Assembly: GCF_003597395.2 (NCBI RefSeq)
Contig: NC_133774.1
Span: 42,440,142 to 42,504,141, forward strand
DNA length: 64,000 nucleotides
DNA from: Chelonoidis abingdonii
Taxonomy: Eukaryota; Chordata; Testudines; Testudinidae
Reading direction: 5' to 3'
Under the pieces are notes generated by a model. It did no database searches and was not told where the DNA came from. It saw nothing but the letters and a program-made list of their open reading frames with translations. The translations under genes and the position numbers were made by a program. Shown here piece by piece: positions 10,176 through 21,040 of the stretch (its first letter is position 1; each line of letters starts with the position of its first letter).

Positions 10176-10745
10176 ACCCCTCCTTCCTCCCCACCCTCTT
10201 TTCCTTATTCTGTTTCTATCAGTTGGCTTCTCTTCCTAGATGCCTAGATACAAGCAGTCTCCCTGCTCTCAGCTCCTATGCCTTGCAGCACATTGGCCTC
10301 TTGAAGCCAGGAGGAGCGACTGTGTAAACTGCCGTCTTTTCAGAGGCATATAACTTGGCTAAATGTGGGTGAATTTCTGTGAGGACGGCAAAAGGCTCGC
10401 TCTTGACACTAGGACAACCAACCCCCTTTTATATTTCTAGCTCCTTTAAAGCAAGAAGTGCTAGAGCCGCTCAATTGTTGTAAGAATTTTTGTAACATGG
10501 GCAAAACAATGCTTATTTCTCTATTCTCTTACTCAGAAATGTCTGGATGATTTTTAGCTGAAATTTACACCCCACTACACCCTTTCCCCCACCTCCAAAA
10601 AAGAAAAATCAGCTTGAGGCAGAATGGAATGGAAAATTTTGGCCCAAAAAGTTGAAGTTTGGCAAAGTTATAAGCAACTAAAAATACCTTTTTTGTTTAA
10701 TAGAGGTGAAGTAGCAAACATGTAGCTAATGGTTTAAATGAGATC
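10176..10745 (+). repeat. Old interspersed repeat, right part
   Basis: Continuation of the repeat begun at 2160-2779. A CT-rich section (10176-10300) is followed by TAACTTGGCTAAATGTGGGTG (about 10350-10370), GACGGCAAAAGGC, CTAGAGCCGCTCAATTG-like and AAAGTTGAAGTTTGGCAAAG blocks. The same order occurs at 43780-44100, where the sequence reads for example AATTTGGCCAAATTTGGGTG. Confidence 0.65.
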
Positions 10746-10863
10746 ATGCCAGTTATTTACTAGATGTTTTATTTTTTGGAATTTTGAAATTTCATATTTA
10801 TTGTTTGCATGTTCAAAATGTCAGTGGATCAAAATGTATGTTTTTTTTTTTTTTTTTTTAAAG

Positions 10864-10933
10864 AAATTTTAATTTGCTTTCATTTGGAGAGGAAGCTGAA
10901 GAGGAAGAAGTGGAAGTCAACAGAGTTAGTCAG
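10864..10933 (+). CDS. CWC27: CWC27 exon encoding an acidic linker segment
   Basis: Internal exon of 70 bases. A long T tract at 10841-10859 is followed by the acceptor AAAG at 10860-10863, and the donor is GTACAG at 10934. The first base completes the split lysine codon, then the exon reads NFNLLSFGEEA, an acidic run of four glutamates, and VEVNRVSQ. The LLSFGEEAEE block is strongly characteristic of CWC27 orthologues and places this segment directly after the basic linker of the previous exon. It ends in phase 0 at a glutamine codon. The very long T run before the acceptor acts as polypyrimidine tract and may vary in length between individuals. Confidence 0.95.
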
Positions 10934-11291
10934 GTACAGTTCCCAATTACTAGCCTCTCCCTTCATTTCCTGTTCTTATTGTTTTTCTTTTGGCATCATT
11001 GTTTTATAGTGATAGTCGTCAGTTTGAAACCTTGAAAGTTGTTCATTTTGTAGTTTTTCTAGATTTGATCCCTGACAATTTAGAGGTAGGGAGGAGATGC
11101 ATACTTAGTTTGCAGCATTCTGTTCTCAGATGTTGCAGTCTTTTCAATTAAATTATTTTTTTTTGTCTGGTGTAATTTAGAATATAATTTTAGTTTTCTT
11201 ACTTTTACAATTCTTTTGTTGTTTCTTTCTTTAAACACAGTATTGTTATACTTCATAGCATATTAGTGGTTCTGCCATTCAAAGCCCATAT

Positions 11292-11295
<4 letters not shown>

Positions 11296-11322
<27 letters not shown>
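11296..11322. repeat. (TG)n microsatellite
   Basis: About 13 uninterrupted TG units. Simple repeat, probably length-polymorphic. Confidence 0.95.
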
Positions 11323-11324
<2 letters not shown>

Positions 11325-11389
11325 ACTGTGTTAAAAGAAAGTTGTTTAGCTTCCAAAAAGTTGTTTCCTTTGCAAAATGAAAAATTCAA

Positions 11390-11580
11390 AAGTTAGGAAA
11401 TGCCAGATTTATGGTTATCTATTTAATCGCAATTCTATCCCTTTGTGCATCTATCCTGTGCACTGACTGAGGCAGGGAGCCTATGGAAAAAACATTGTGA
11501 TCACATAATTAAAGGCTATATTATGATGAATGTGCAGAAGTAGGCAGAATTAAGGTTACACTGGTACCATAATTCAGGTT
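11390..11580. repeat. Further relative of the old inverted-repeat family
   Basis: Contains AGGAAATGCCAGATTTATGG at 11396-11415, similar to 1266-1285, and ATCACATAATTAAAGGCTAT with TATTATGATGAATGTGCAG near 11500-11540, similar to 2173-2210. Both arms of the family therefore appear to lie close together here. Diverged and unnamed. Confidence 0.45.
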
Positions 11581-11779
11581 TCTCCCGACTTTCAAGTGTT
11601 TAGGTGGCAAAGATTATTTAAAAAAAAAAGTTTTGTGTCACTGTAACTGTCCATTTTGATGTCTAGTTGCTTGGATATACTGATCTGTTGGCTTTGTGCC
11701 AGGGAGGGCAAAGGGTCCAACGGGACATTATCCAAAAAGAGCAGCATATTTCTGAAAATCTCAGGTAATTTCAAATATG

Positions 11780-12420
11780 GATAGTTCTAAATTAACCATT
11801 GCTTCAAGTTCCTCTCCTACATCCTCCTCCTCCCATCAGTCTAGCTTCCAACCTTTCCGCTTATCTAAAACTGCTCTCATCAGGACCACTAATGATCTCT
11901 TCTCGGCCAAATCTCAGGGCCTCTACTACATGTTCATCCTTTGACTTCTCTGTGTTTTCATGTTGCTGATCATAGCGTTATTCACAAACGCCTACCCTCC
12001 CTGGGGTTTTTCAATACTGTTTTCACTGGTTTTTCTCTTACCTCTCTGGTTTGTCCTTCTGCGTCTTTTGGTGAGTCCCCATCCTTCTTTCTGCCACTCT
12101 TAGGATGGCATTCTTTAGGGTTACGTTCTAAATACTTTCCTCTTCTCTTTTTTAGGTGTGTCTTACCATTTACACAAATTCAGCTATCATCTCTATATTG
12201 ACAACTCACACATCTCTACTTTTACATTCCTGACCCATTTCATCTTGCATCTCAGATTGTCACTTTGACACCTCCACCTGGATGACTTGCCATCCGTTTA
12301 AGCTTAAACTGTTCCCACTGATCTCCTCGTTCTTCCCAAATTCTCCCTGATTTTTCCCTCATTGCCAATGTTTTCAACATCATCCTTTCCTCCACTCAAG
12401 GCTGAATCCTGATTACTATC
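11780..12420 (+). pseudogene. Non-LTR retrotransposon reverse transcriptase relic (L2-like)
   Basis: The frame at 11941-12201 gives HVADHSVIHKRLPSLGF, resembling the FDTVDHSILLxRLSSLGF motif, followed by FFNTVFTGFSLTSL. Another frame at about 12175-12230 gives FSYHLYIDNSHIS, in the position of the HLYADDTQIYLS catalytic motif, with both aspartates lost or shifted. A TALIRTTNDLFSAKSQGL-type block precedes it at about 11865-11920. These blocks in this order fit an L2-type or related LINE. Stops and frameshifts are numerous, so it is an old relic. The precise clade is not certain. Confidence 0.6.
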
Positions 12421-12699
12421 TTTAGTGACTACTACTCCTTCATCGTATGTATTCAGATTGACTGAGCTGGACTACATCTGGCAAGAAGGAATGAGAGTCG
12501 CACTAGTCAGCATTCTCCTTTATTTGCTGTAAACGAGGGAAAACTCCACATTTTAGACCTGGTTGCCTACTTATTAAACAGGTGATTCTCTCTAGCTCTG
12601 CATCCCCATAGCCCAGGAAATGGATATTCTTTCACTTTTGGTAGTTAGGCCTAGCCACATAACTTTCTTTCTCTGTCCCTGTGTCTTGGCCGAATCATG

Positions 12700-13360
12700 A
12701 GTGACCAGACCTAGTAGTCAGAGCCAGAGTCTGCGATCATGAGGTCAAGTATCAGCTGGGTCCGGATCCTGGGGGAAATGGGGCAGGAACAGGAGACAAA
12801 CTGGAGATCAGAACCACGAGTCAGGAACCAGAGTCAGTCTGGGCTGGGGTACCAGGAGCTAAGAGACAGGAGACAAAATGAAGATCAGAACCATGAGTCA
12901 GATGCAAGGAATAATGCTAGATCAGGATGCCAGGAAATCAGGCTCGGGGGGCAGGAAGCACAAAGCACATGGTCTAGAACATGGTGGAACCCTGGTGTTC
13001 GGACAGCTTCCTGTTCCTACTGCTTGCTTAAGTAGGGCAGCCAGCGCTCCTGCATTCTGCCAATAGGGCCTCATGGGCGGCGTGTCAAATTGGGGTTGAG
13101 CTTCACGGGTCCCAGATAAGTGATTGTCAGCTGTCTGCCAGGTGGCGAGTTGGAGTGTGGCCACTCCCATGAACCCAGCAGACCCAGGTTCAAGACCTGT
13201 GGTTCATGACATCCTGCTAGCTGAGTTGTTAAGAAAATAGAGGTCAGAGCTGAGCATAGCAGGATGTCAGGTTCTAGGATGCTGCATGCAGATGTAGGGC
13301 TATTCTGCCAACTGATTTGGTAGCCAAATAGAGTGGGTCCTGTTGGCTTCAACTCAAAAG
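12700..13360. repeat. Unassigned GC-rich repeat-like block
   Basis: A purine-rich part with loosely repeated CAGGA and AGATCAGAACCA(C/T)GAGTCAG units (12730-12960) is followed by a GC-rich part. It resembles interspersed repeats I have seen in turtle introns, but I cannot name the family. Reading frames on both strands here (for example 12739-13035 and 12922-13170) look like chance. Confidence 0.3.
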
Positions 13361-15848
13361 AATAAAAAGGTAGATAGTCGAAGGGACTGTTTTGTATTCA
13401 TTTTGATGGAATATATAGGCCCAGAGAGTCAAGATGTTAACATGACCCTGTCACCGTGTATAATACCAAACCATTAAACGTGGCTTGGGGTTTTCAGTAC
13501 TGAGACCTCAGTCTGCTTAGTACCATGGCAAGCATGCTAGAAAATTCATGCCAAAGTTTGGAAGTTTATTGATCAGGATATGTAAGAGAAGAAGAATCAG
13601 AATAAGTCATCAATAGCTTGGAATTGAAATTGAATGCTTATGCAGAACAAACTTAATCAAAACTTGTTTAAGTCATCTTTTCAGAGAGAGGCAATCAGTT
13701 TGGATTTCATTTTGTCAGGCAATCTTTCTTGGTGGGGAAGAAGGGATTAGTTCTGTTGCGTGCTTCTGGGGTGTGAATGTCAGTGATCTTCTCTACCGTT
13801 GACAAAACAGATATAAGAAGGAAAAACAGAGAGGATAATAAACATGAGGGAAATACGAGTTTTATTGATGATGTCAGGATACCAACCACGTGGTCAGGCA
13901 CGGATGGATGCTCTGACCTGGCACCACAACAGTTGTTCCTGTGGACTAAGGCTCACTTCCCTGGTCTGGGATGTCATCTGGCTTGCCTGGTCAGATCCAT
14001 CTCCTTACCGGTCTTTCTCAGGTTAGTCAGTGCTGGATGGGCAGTCTCATCTTGTGCTGGTACTGTGTGGTTTCATGTTTGTGTGAAAAGCTGAGAGAGA
14101 TAAGATAGGAGGAAAATAGTGGGGGATGGACATAGGAAGGGAGGGCAGAACAGGGTCATGGAGGTCTTAGGCTGGAGTTGTAACTAGTCTACTGATGATG
14201 GCAAGGTGTCCCAACTAGCATCCTGAGTTCTGGGTACTGCAGTGATGTGGTGATGCATGAATGAAAGAGAGAGTCTTTGGTGTGAAGGAGAGGCCTGCCA
14301 GCTTTTTCCTCTCTTCTAGGGATTCCTCAAACTATTCATTCCCCATTTCGCCACCAAGTCTTCCTTTTTGTAAGGACTCTGAAAAGTGGTGATGGGCAAA
14401 ATAGCCGGTCTTCTAATTATTTCGTTCCCAGTTAGGCCTTATTTCCAACACAACAATTTTGGTCCACTGATTTCCAGTCCCATGCTCCTTTTGTTTATCA
14501 GGCATGATCTCCTGGTTATATCCGTCTGGTTATATCAGTAGGCATTTTTGTTTGGACTAATTGAGTCTTTTTGTTCCTTTGCCTATGAACATTTATTTGT
14601 TGTAAGTGATTGAAACATTTTATTAATTTTTATTCACTTTCCAACAGTTGAACCCACATTTGGAGTGGGTCTGTCAGGCCCCAGTTATTACAGTAGGACT
14701 GTGGTGTGAGGCAGACAGACACTTGAGAAACCATCACTAGAAGATAGATAGTGAAGATGCTTTCCTTCCCCAAAACTGCCAGTTCTGAAGGTGGTTCAGA
14801 AAAGTGGGTAAACACTCTGCTTATTCACATTAGCTCTCCTGGTCACCTCATGTTGACTCAGTAGGCCTTTGTCTTCTAAACTGCTGACTCTCTTCCTAGA
14901 CTATGACATGTCTGTTGGCCTGGCTCTTGAACACATTAAGAAGAAGAAGAGACTTGTTGGAACAAGTAATTTTTCACATAGCTAAATGGGTTAAAAAGTC
15001 TGACTTACACATCATACAAAGTTGAGGACATCTACAGGGCTTAATTCAGGATAAAAAGTTAAATCTTTAGATGTGATCTTTCTGACATTCTTTCCTTCAT
15101 TCAGGATGGGATCAGTGGCACCTTCCTGAGGCTTCAAGCAGCTGATATTGAGTCCTTAAAGTACTACATGACAGAAACATATGCTGAATAAAGGCTCCAC
15201 TGTCTGTCAAGCCTTAGTTCACATTCACCCTGTCTCTTTGGTTGAGAAGGGAATGCTTTCCTACTAGAACCTTTGTATATAAGGACCTGGGCGTGTTGTC
15301 AGATCTTTAGATTTGTTCTGTCAGGTTCTATGTTGCAGAACCTTCAGTAGATGGTTCTTGCATGTTACACTCCGAGTTGTTCAATCTCTGTTTTTCTAGG
15401 TATTTACTGTCTGTCTAGTGTAGTGATGGATACTGCTGCTATAAGTGGCAACTGTCTGAGTTGGCAAGGAGAGATGACAGACTTTCTTACCTTGGTTACC
15501 CAAGTTTGTCTACACCAGCTAGGGCATCCCACTTTTCTTTTGTATTGTGTTGGTGGCAGTGGGACTGTTTCTCTGGAACTGTGATCTAATTTTTTTAGGT
15601 TTAATAGCATTTTTAGTGCTGAAAGAGCTATTAAATTTGTAGAATCAACTAGCCAGTCCCCTTTATAGGAAGAGTGATGTCACAATAACTCCCTTTTTGC
15701 CTCTCTCTCTTACTTGGGCTAAAATTAACAGGAAATAAATTACAATTTTTTCCCAGACACACCTCTCTTCACTTTCCACTCTCCTAAATATGGTTGAGTG
15801 TAACCTTTATTTTGTGTTTTTTTTTTTGTTTGTTTTTTTTTTATATAG
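13361..15848. other. Intronic sequence without recognised features
   Basis: Unique-looking intron sequence upstream of the 15849 exon. Short frames on both strands show no recognisable motif. A T-rich stretch at 15819-15841 belongs to the polypyrimidine tract of that exon. Confidence 0.6.
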
Positions 15849-15928
15849 AGCATGAAGGGAAAAAGTAAAAGTAGTCATGACTTGCTGAAGGATGATCCAC
15901 ATCTGAGCTCAGTTCCTGCTGTTAAAAG
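15849..15928 (+). CDS. CWC27: CWC27 exon encoding the SMKGKSKSSHDLL segment
   Basis: Internal exon of 80 bases (26 codons plus two bases), acceptor TATATAG at 15842-15848, donor GTGAAT at 15929. The translation runs SMKGKSKSSHDLLKDDPHLSS and then VPAVK, matching the conserved low-complexity linker of CWC27. The trailing AG is completed by the T that opens the 18693 exon, giving serine. The upstream pyrimidine tract is rich in T runs (15819-15841). No domain is known for this segment, which is likely disordered. The serine and lysine content suggests phosphorylation and nuclear retention, but that is inference. Confidence 0.94.
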
Positions 15929-16986
15929 GTGAATACAGTAGTTCTAATCTACAGAACTGCTTCAATTTCAATATGTTAGATCTCACTGGCACTATGCATT
16001 TTCATTTTATCCATTGCTTTTTCTGAGTAACAGTTCTCTCCACACAGGGCTTCCTGAATAAAACTGTTTTGTCATTAAATTCAAGTCATTGTTGGTGTGC
16101 CAAAATGTTTCTTTCCCAGCCCTTTCTCATCATGTCTCTGGTGATGGGAACCTTCTTATTGGCTTGGAGCACTTCAGAAGATCTTGGCCTTTGGGATTCC
16201 TTTAAAGAAATTTCACTGAATGCTCATAATATATTATATATTCATAATATTATACATGTTTACAGTTTAGAAAACTGGATATTGGGAGGGTATATATGAT
16301 TAGTAACTATCTACTAAAGCCTGATCTATGTCAGATTGCCCATCAATCAATAATACATTTATTTATTTGTAGATGAATGGTAAAGATAGATTGGAGACTA
16401 AAGAGTTTAGGAATAGGGAGTAATAGCAGAGGGAAAGAAAATAGATAAGAATCACAGTAACAACAACAAAAGCAGGAGAAAGCAGTCAGATTGTCGCTGT
16501 TCTCCTCTAAATCCCAATAAAATGTGCAATTAGAGAGAAGGCTGTCCCAAATGCCAACTACTCACACTGCAAGTCCATCATAGATGTCCATCTTACTAGT
16601 ATGAATAAAGGAAGTTTGGGTTTTTTGTTTTTACATTTCATTCTAGTATATCCAATAGTCCAAAAATCAACAGATAGCTTAGTTTTGCTCTTCTGTGTTT
16701 TCAGTATAATTCTTTTGAATGCCATTATTGCTTTCAGGAGCTCTCTCTTTTCATACTTGTTCAAATTAAGTGTAGATGAGGTGTCATGCTACTTTATCTT
16801 TCTCCAAATTGATCTCTAGGGACATCAAAATTTATCTAAGGGATTATACCCATACCATCTTCTCTCCAGTTGCCAGTTGTGGTCTTCATTTGGGCCAGAA
16901 TTGCTTGGTTTAAGAGCACAAAGTGGTCCACCAGATTCCCAGAAAATACATACGTTGCTGTTTGGTTTGGAGGTCTTGAAATGTGC
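15929..16986. other. Intronic sequence without recognised features
   Basis: AT-rich intron between the 15849 exon and the solo LTR. No repeat or coding motif was recognised. Confidence 0.5.
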
Positions 16987-17134
16987 TGCAGCAGAGCGTG
17001 GCAGTTCCTCCTTGGCTCCTGCCTCTGCTAAGTCCCCAAAGTCACTCTGAGACCCTGGGGTTAATATCCACTGGTGCAGTTTATTCACAGGCTTGTTCCC
17101 ACCACTGTTTCACCACATACAGCTGGCCCTACAC

Positions 17135-18106
17135 CAGGGGTCTCAAGGGCCGCATGAAACCCACAAAGTTATTTTCTGCGGCCTGCGAGCTCCTCACAGC
17201 CCCCACCACCATCCCCTAGCATTTACGTAGAGCGGGTCTGGCCCAGCATGCACCGGTGGCAGGGCAGGCACCCTGCCTGCCTGCCTGCCAGCCCTGTCCT
17301 CGCGCTGCTCCAGGAAGCGGGAGAAGAGAGGAGCAGGGGCGTGTGTTGCTGTTGCTTCAGGCACCACCACCAGCAGCTCCCGTTGGCCACGGTTCCCCAT
17401 TCCCAGGTGCAGGGCAGGCAGGGAGCCCGCACTGCCCCCAGTGCACACCAGGCCAGAGCCTGCCCCCAAACCCATTCTGCACCCCAACCCACTGTCCTGA
17501 GCCCCCTGCTGCACCTCGACCCCCTGCTGCACCCTGCATCCCAACCCCCTTTCCTGAGCCACCTGCCGCACACTGCACCCGACTCCCCCGCTGCACCCCG
17601 CGGCTCTCCTGCACCCCATTTTCTGAGCTGCCTGCAGCACCCTGACCCCCTTCCCAGAGCCCCCTGCTGCACCCTGCACCCCAACTTGCTTCCCTGAGCT
17701 CCCTGATGCACACTTCACCCGATGTCCTCCCACTGCTGCGCCCCTCTTGCACCTCAACCCACTACCCTGAGCCCCCGCCGCACCCCTCCTGCACCCTGAC
17801 CCCCTGCCGCACCCCTCATCCCTCCTGCACCCCACACCCCAACTCCCTGCCCTTAGCCCCTGCCACATCCCTCCTGCAGCCCCTGGGAGCAGGGAGGGGG
17901 TGGAGTTGGGGTGGGGATTTCGGGGAGGGGGTTGGAATGGGGGCAGGGAAGAGATGGGAAGAGGTAGGGCAGAGGCGGGGCCTCACGGAAGGGGTGGAGT
18001 GGGGGCAGGGCCGAGGGCAGCAGTGGGGAGGTGTCAGTAATGAGGCCTTCGGGCCAATGTACTAGTCTCATGTGTCCCTTGTGGTCATTTGAGTGTGAGA
18101 CCCCTG
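17135..18106. mobile_element. Non-autonomous hAT transposon, 972 bp
   Basis: Perfect 11-bp terminal inverted repeat CAGGGGTCTCA at both ends, bounded by an 8-bp duplication CCCTACAC (17127-17134 and 18107-18114), the hallmark of hAT elements. The inside is not transposase but a GC-rich tandem array of CCCTGCTGCACCC-like units (about 17500-17880) and a G-rich tail. It sits inside the solo LTR. Confidence 0.93.
17500..17885. repeat. GC-rich minisatellite inside the hAT element
   Basis: Loose tandem units of about 20-40 bases built on CTGCTGCACCCTGCACCCC with GAGCC spacers. It creates long open frames on both strands at once (for example 17194-17868 minus, 17248-17697 plus), none of which is a gene. 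Confidence 0.8.
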
Positions 18107-18692
18107 CCCTACACCATCTGCAGGCAGGAGGGAGGGAGGGAAGAGCTATCTCCCTGTTTCCACTCCCTCCCTTTTCCCTTTCCTTCTGCTCTTCCCCTGG
18201 CTTCCTTCCCCTGAGGCTTTTATACAGCCCCAGGCTAATTAGGCAGCAGCTGTCTCTGCTTCCCGGAGTAGGGCTAGGTTATCTCCAGCCAGCTCTAATT
18301 TATTCCCCTAAATAGGAGCAGGTGTGACAGAGGGCTGAATCAGCAATCCTTTGCCCAGCATCCTGTCACAGTGCTCACTAACTGAATTTACCCCTTACTC
18401 GTATTTTTCTTGCTGGTTTGTCCCACATTTTTTTTCAAACTCTTCTACCTAGTGGGTGTGACAATCAAATGGTGGGAAAATATAATCGACTGATATTATA
18501 GTGATGATCATGGTGAAAATGGCTAGACTGGGGGAGTTCTGGCATAGTTTTAAATAGATAACCTAAGTGAATTCTTTTTTAGTGTACTACTGTTGTACTG
18601 TTTTTAAATGCTACTCTTATCAACAGATTCAGAGTGCTTTAGAGAAGGCACTATCATCTTATATGGATTTTCTTTCCTTTTTTTCCCCTTAG

Positions 18693-18726
18693 TGAGAAAG
18701 CAAATGAAGTGAAAGATTCAGACGAG
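18693..18726 (+). CDS. CWC27: CWC27 short exon (34 bases)
   Basis: Very short internal exon, preceded by a strong pyrimidine tract (TTTTTTTCCCCTTAG ending at 18692) and followed by a near-consensus donor GTGAGT at 18727. It completes a serine codon and encodes EKANEVKDSDE, a charged segment. In the human protein I recall the equivalent position reading SEKGDAPDLVDD, so sequence is poorly conserved here while length and charge are kept. The exon sits between introns of 2.8 and 8.1 kb. Skipping it would remove 34 bases and shift the frame, so it should be constitutive. It is supported by frame continuity, splice sites and neighbours more than by its own similarity. Confidence 0.85.
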
Positions 18727-19838
18727 GTGAGTGGCACCACTTCTGCAAACAAAGTTTTGACTCATTGTAGATACTCATTCTGTATTTCATGTGAATTATT
18801 GTTCTTAAGGGTGAGGTAATACTTTAAAGATACAGTTTCCACTAGGATTTTGAAAGTGAGTCTCAGATTCCCAGCAAAAAAAAACTAATGTAACTCTCAA
18901 AGCTTTTAAGTTTTGGCCAGTATGAATCATCTCAGCAGGGTAGGGGGTGACCCTGACCTGCCACACATCAGCTCCCACATTCTACATAGACTACTGTCTG
19001 AATATTTCTGACAGTAACTTAGGTAGTGGCAGACAACACTCCTCCAAAGTTATAAACCAATCAAGAAGAAAAAAAAGTCCTCCGAAAAAAATTATGTAAT
19101 GGAATAAATACCACAAATGAAAAATCTCCAGACACCGAGGGGAGGCATGTAAGTGTGTGAGAATCTGAGTGGAAAGATGTATTTATGGAAGGAGAATTTC
19201 AAGTAACTTTTTCTTTACTAAAAATGCCATCTATCATGGCTACAACTACACTGCATCTATCAGGATTCTCACTTCTGAGAGTCAGAAACTTGAGAGATGT
19301 CCTTAAGGTAAACAAACTGCAATGAACATTAATAATACAGTCCAGAGCCAACCGTGGAACATGGAGGTTTTTTTAACTACAAAAAAGCTCCTTACCACGT
19401 TTACTATGGAGAATAAAACTTTTGGGTGTAAGCATGGCTTTGCTTGAGTCTTTGAGCAAGAGCAGCATATTGTTGCACTGTCCCTAGAGCAAATTGTGAC
19501 TTTGAGGCTCCGGACAGGGAAAAACCATGTGCCAGGTATGGGCCTGGTAGAGTATAATTGCCCCAACATACCAATGCTAGCAAATGGGTTGGAGAAGCTT
19601 TCATGGGCAGGGGGAGATGATAGTTCTGTACAGTCTGCTCCAGCCCACACAACTGCACATGGTATGAGTAACTGGTCTTAGGCTCTCTTGCCATGATTTG
19701 GCACTCAGTTTGAGCAGGAAACAGATGGAAGCCACAAACAATATTTGACCACCTTAAACTTAAGGGACATCCATCCATACAACACACCTTCTTAGGTGAG
19801 GCTGAACTCCTGCACTCCTTCTTTTGGAAAAGATTCCA
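18727..19838. other. Intronic sequence without recognised features
   Basis: Intron after the 34-base exon. Overlapping minus-strand frames at 19303-19877 show no motif I recognise and are not supported as genes. Confidence 0.5.
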
Positions 19839-19839
19839 G

Positions 19840-21040
19840 AATAGAATCATAGGGTTAGAAAGGACCACAAGGGTCAACTTGTCTAACCTTCTGCCAAGAG
19901 GCAGGATTTGTTATGTCTAAACCATCTGAGACAGATGGCTATCCAGCTTCCTTTTGAAAACCTCCAGTGAAGAACCTTCCACAACCACCCAAGGCAGTCA
20001 GTTCCATTGTCTTACTGTTCTTACAGTTAGGAAGTTTTTCCTGAGATTTAGTCTAAATCTGCTGAGCTGTAATTTGAACTTATTGCCTCTTGTCCTGCCC
20101 TCTGTGGCTAGAAAGAACAACTTTTATCCATCTTTTTTTTTTTTTTTAATGACAGCCTTTCAAGTACTTGAAGACCACTCTCATGCTTTCCCCCCCACCC
20201 ACTCCCAATTTCCTCGTTTCCAAAAATACCCAATTCCTTCAGCCTTTGCTCATCTTTGTCACTTGCCTCTGGATCCTTTCCAGTTTCTCTAGATCCGTTC
20301 TATACATTGGTGACCAAAACTGGATGCAGTACTCCAGCAGAGGCTTAACCAGTGCTGAGTTGAGCAGTACTGTCACCTCCTGTGACTTGCATGCTATGCC
20401 ACTGTTAATGCAATCTAAAATTTCATTTGCCTTTTTTTTTTTTTTTTTTTTGGCAACACCATCGCATTGCTGACTCATGTTGAGGCTGTGATCCACCACA
20501 ACCCACAGATCCTTGGCAGCAAAATTGCTGAAAAGTCAGTTTCCCCCCTTCTGTATTTGTGCATTTGGTTTTTCTTCCCTAAGTGTAACACCTTACATTT
20601 GTCTTTGTTGAATTTCATTTTGTTGTCTGTAGTCCAGTTCTCCAGTTTATCCAGACCCTTCTGAATTTTAGCTCTATCCTCTAAACTTGATCAGTATGCT
20701 CTCTGTACCTACATCCAGGTCATTAATAAAGATGTTAAACAACACTGGACCCAGAACAGATCCCTGTGGAGCCTCCTTGAGACCTCCCTCCAATCTGATA
20801 TCATTCCATTAACAGTTACTCTTTGTTTGTGGTTGTCTAATCAATTATGTATTCACTTAATGGTAGTTCTGCCAAGCACGCATTTCTCCAGCTTACTTAC
20901 CAGAATGTCATGTGGGATTGTGTCAAAAGCCTTGCTGAAAGTCAGATATATTGTGTCTGCTGCTTTCCTCCTATTGACCAAACCAGTTACCTTGTCAAAG
21001 AAGGAAATCAAGCTGATTTGTTCTTGGTAAATCCAAGTAC
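19840..21040 (-). mobile_element. CR1 LINE, older copy, with broken reverse transcriptase
   Basis: The 3' tail at 19840-19910 carries the AGAATCATAGGGTTAGAAAG block. Reading leftward on the minus strand, fragments give LISFFDKVTGLV and LTFSKAFDTIPHDILVSKL (about 20900-21015), then DHSLNMSQQCDGVAKK and LEYCIQFWSPMYRTDLEKLE (20290-20500). Frameshifts, deletions and A/T runs (20134-20148 and 20431-20450) break the frame. It belongs to a different, older CR1 subfamily than the copy at 7368. Confidence 0.88.

Larger units (their letters stand above)
16987..18370 (-). mobile_element. Solo LTR (about 404 bp) split by a hAT element
   Basis: On the minus strand the sequence begins TGTGACAGGATGC (ending at 18370) and ends CTGCTGCA (at 16987), the TG...CA ends of a retroviral or Gypsy-type LTR. 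The 4-bp GTGC lies immediately outside both ends (16983-16986 and 18371-18374), a target-site duplication. A TATAAAA box (complement of 18218-18224) and an AATAAA signal (complement of 17080-17085) are about 150 bp apart once the hAT insertion is removed. No internal coding region flanks it, so it is a solo LTR. The retrovirus class is not determined; a 4-bp duplication fits a gammaretrovirus-like or Gypsy element. Confidence 0.72.

Noticed and set aside
17194..17868. Long overlapping open frames on both strands (224, 149, 162 and 129 residues)
   Set aside because: They lie in the GC-rich tandem array inside the hAT element. Simultaneous opening of many frames is a composition effect, and the residues follow the repeat period.
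19303..19877. Two overlapping minus-strand frames of 115 and 157 residues
   Set aside because: They overlap in different frames, lack known motifs, and the right one runs into the CR1 tail.
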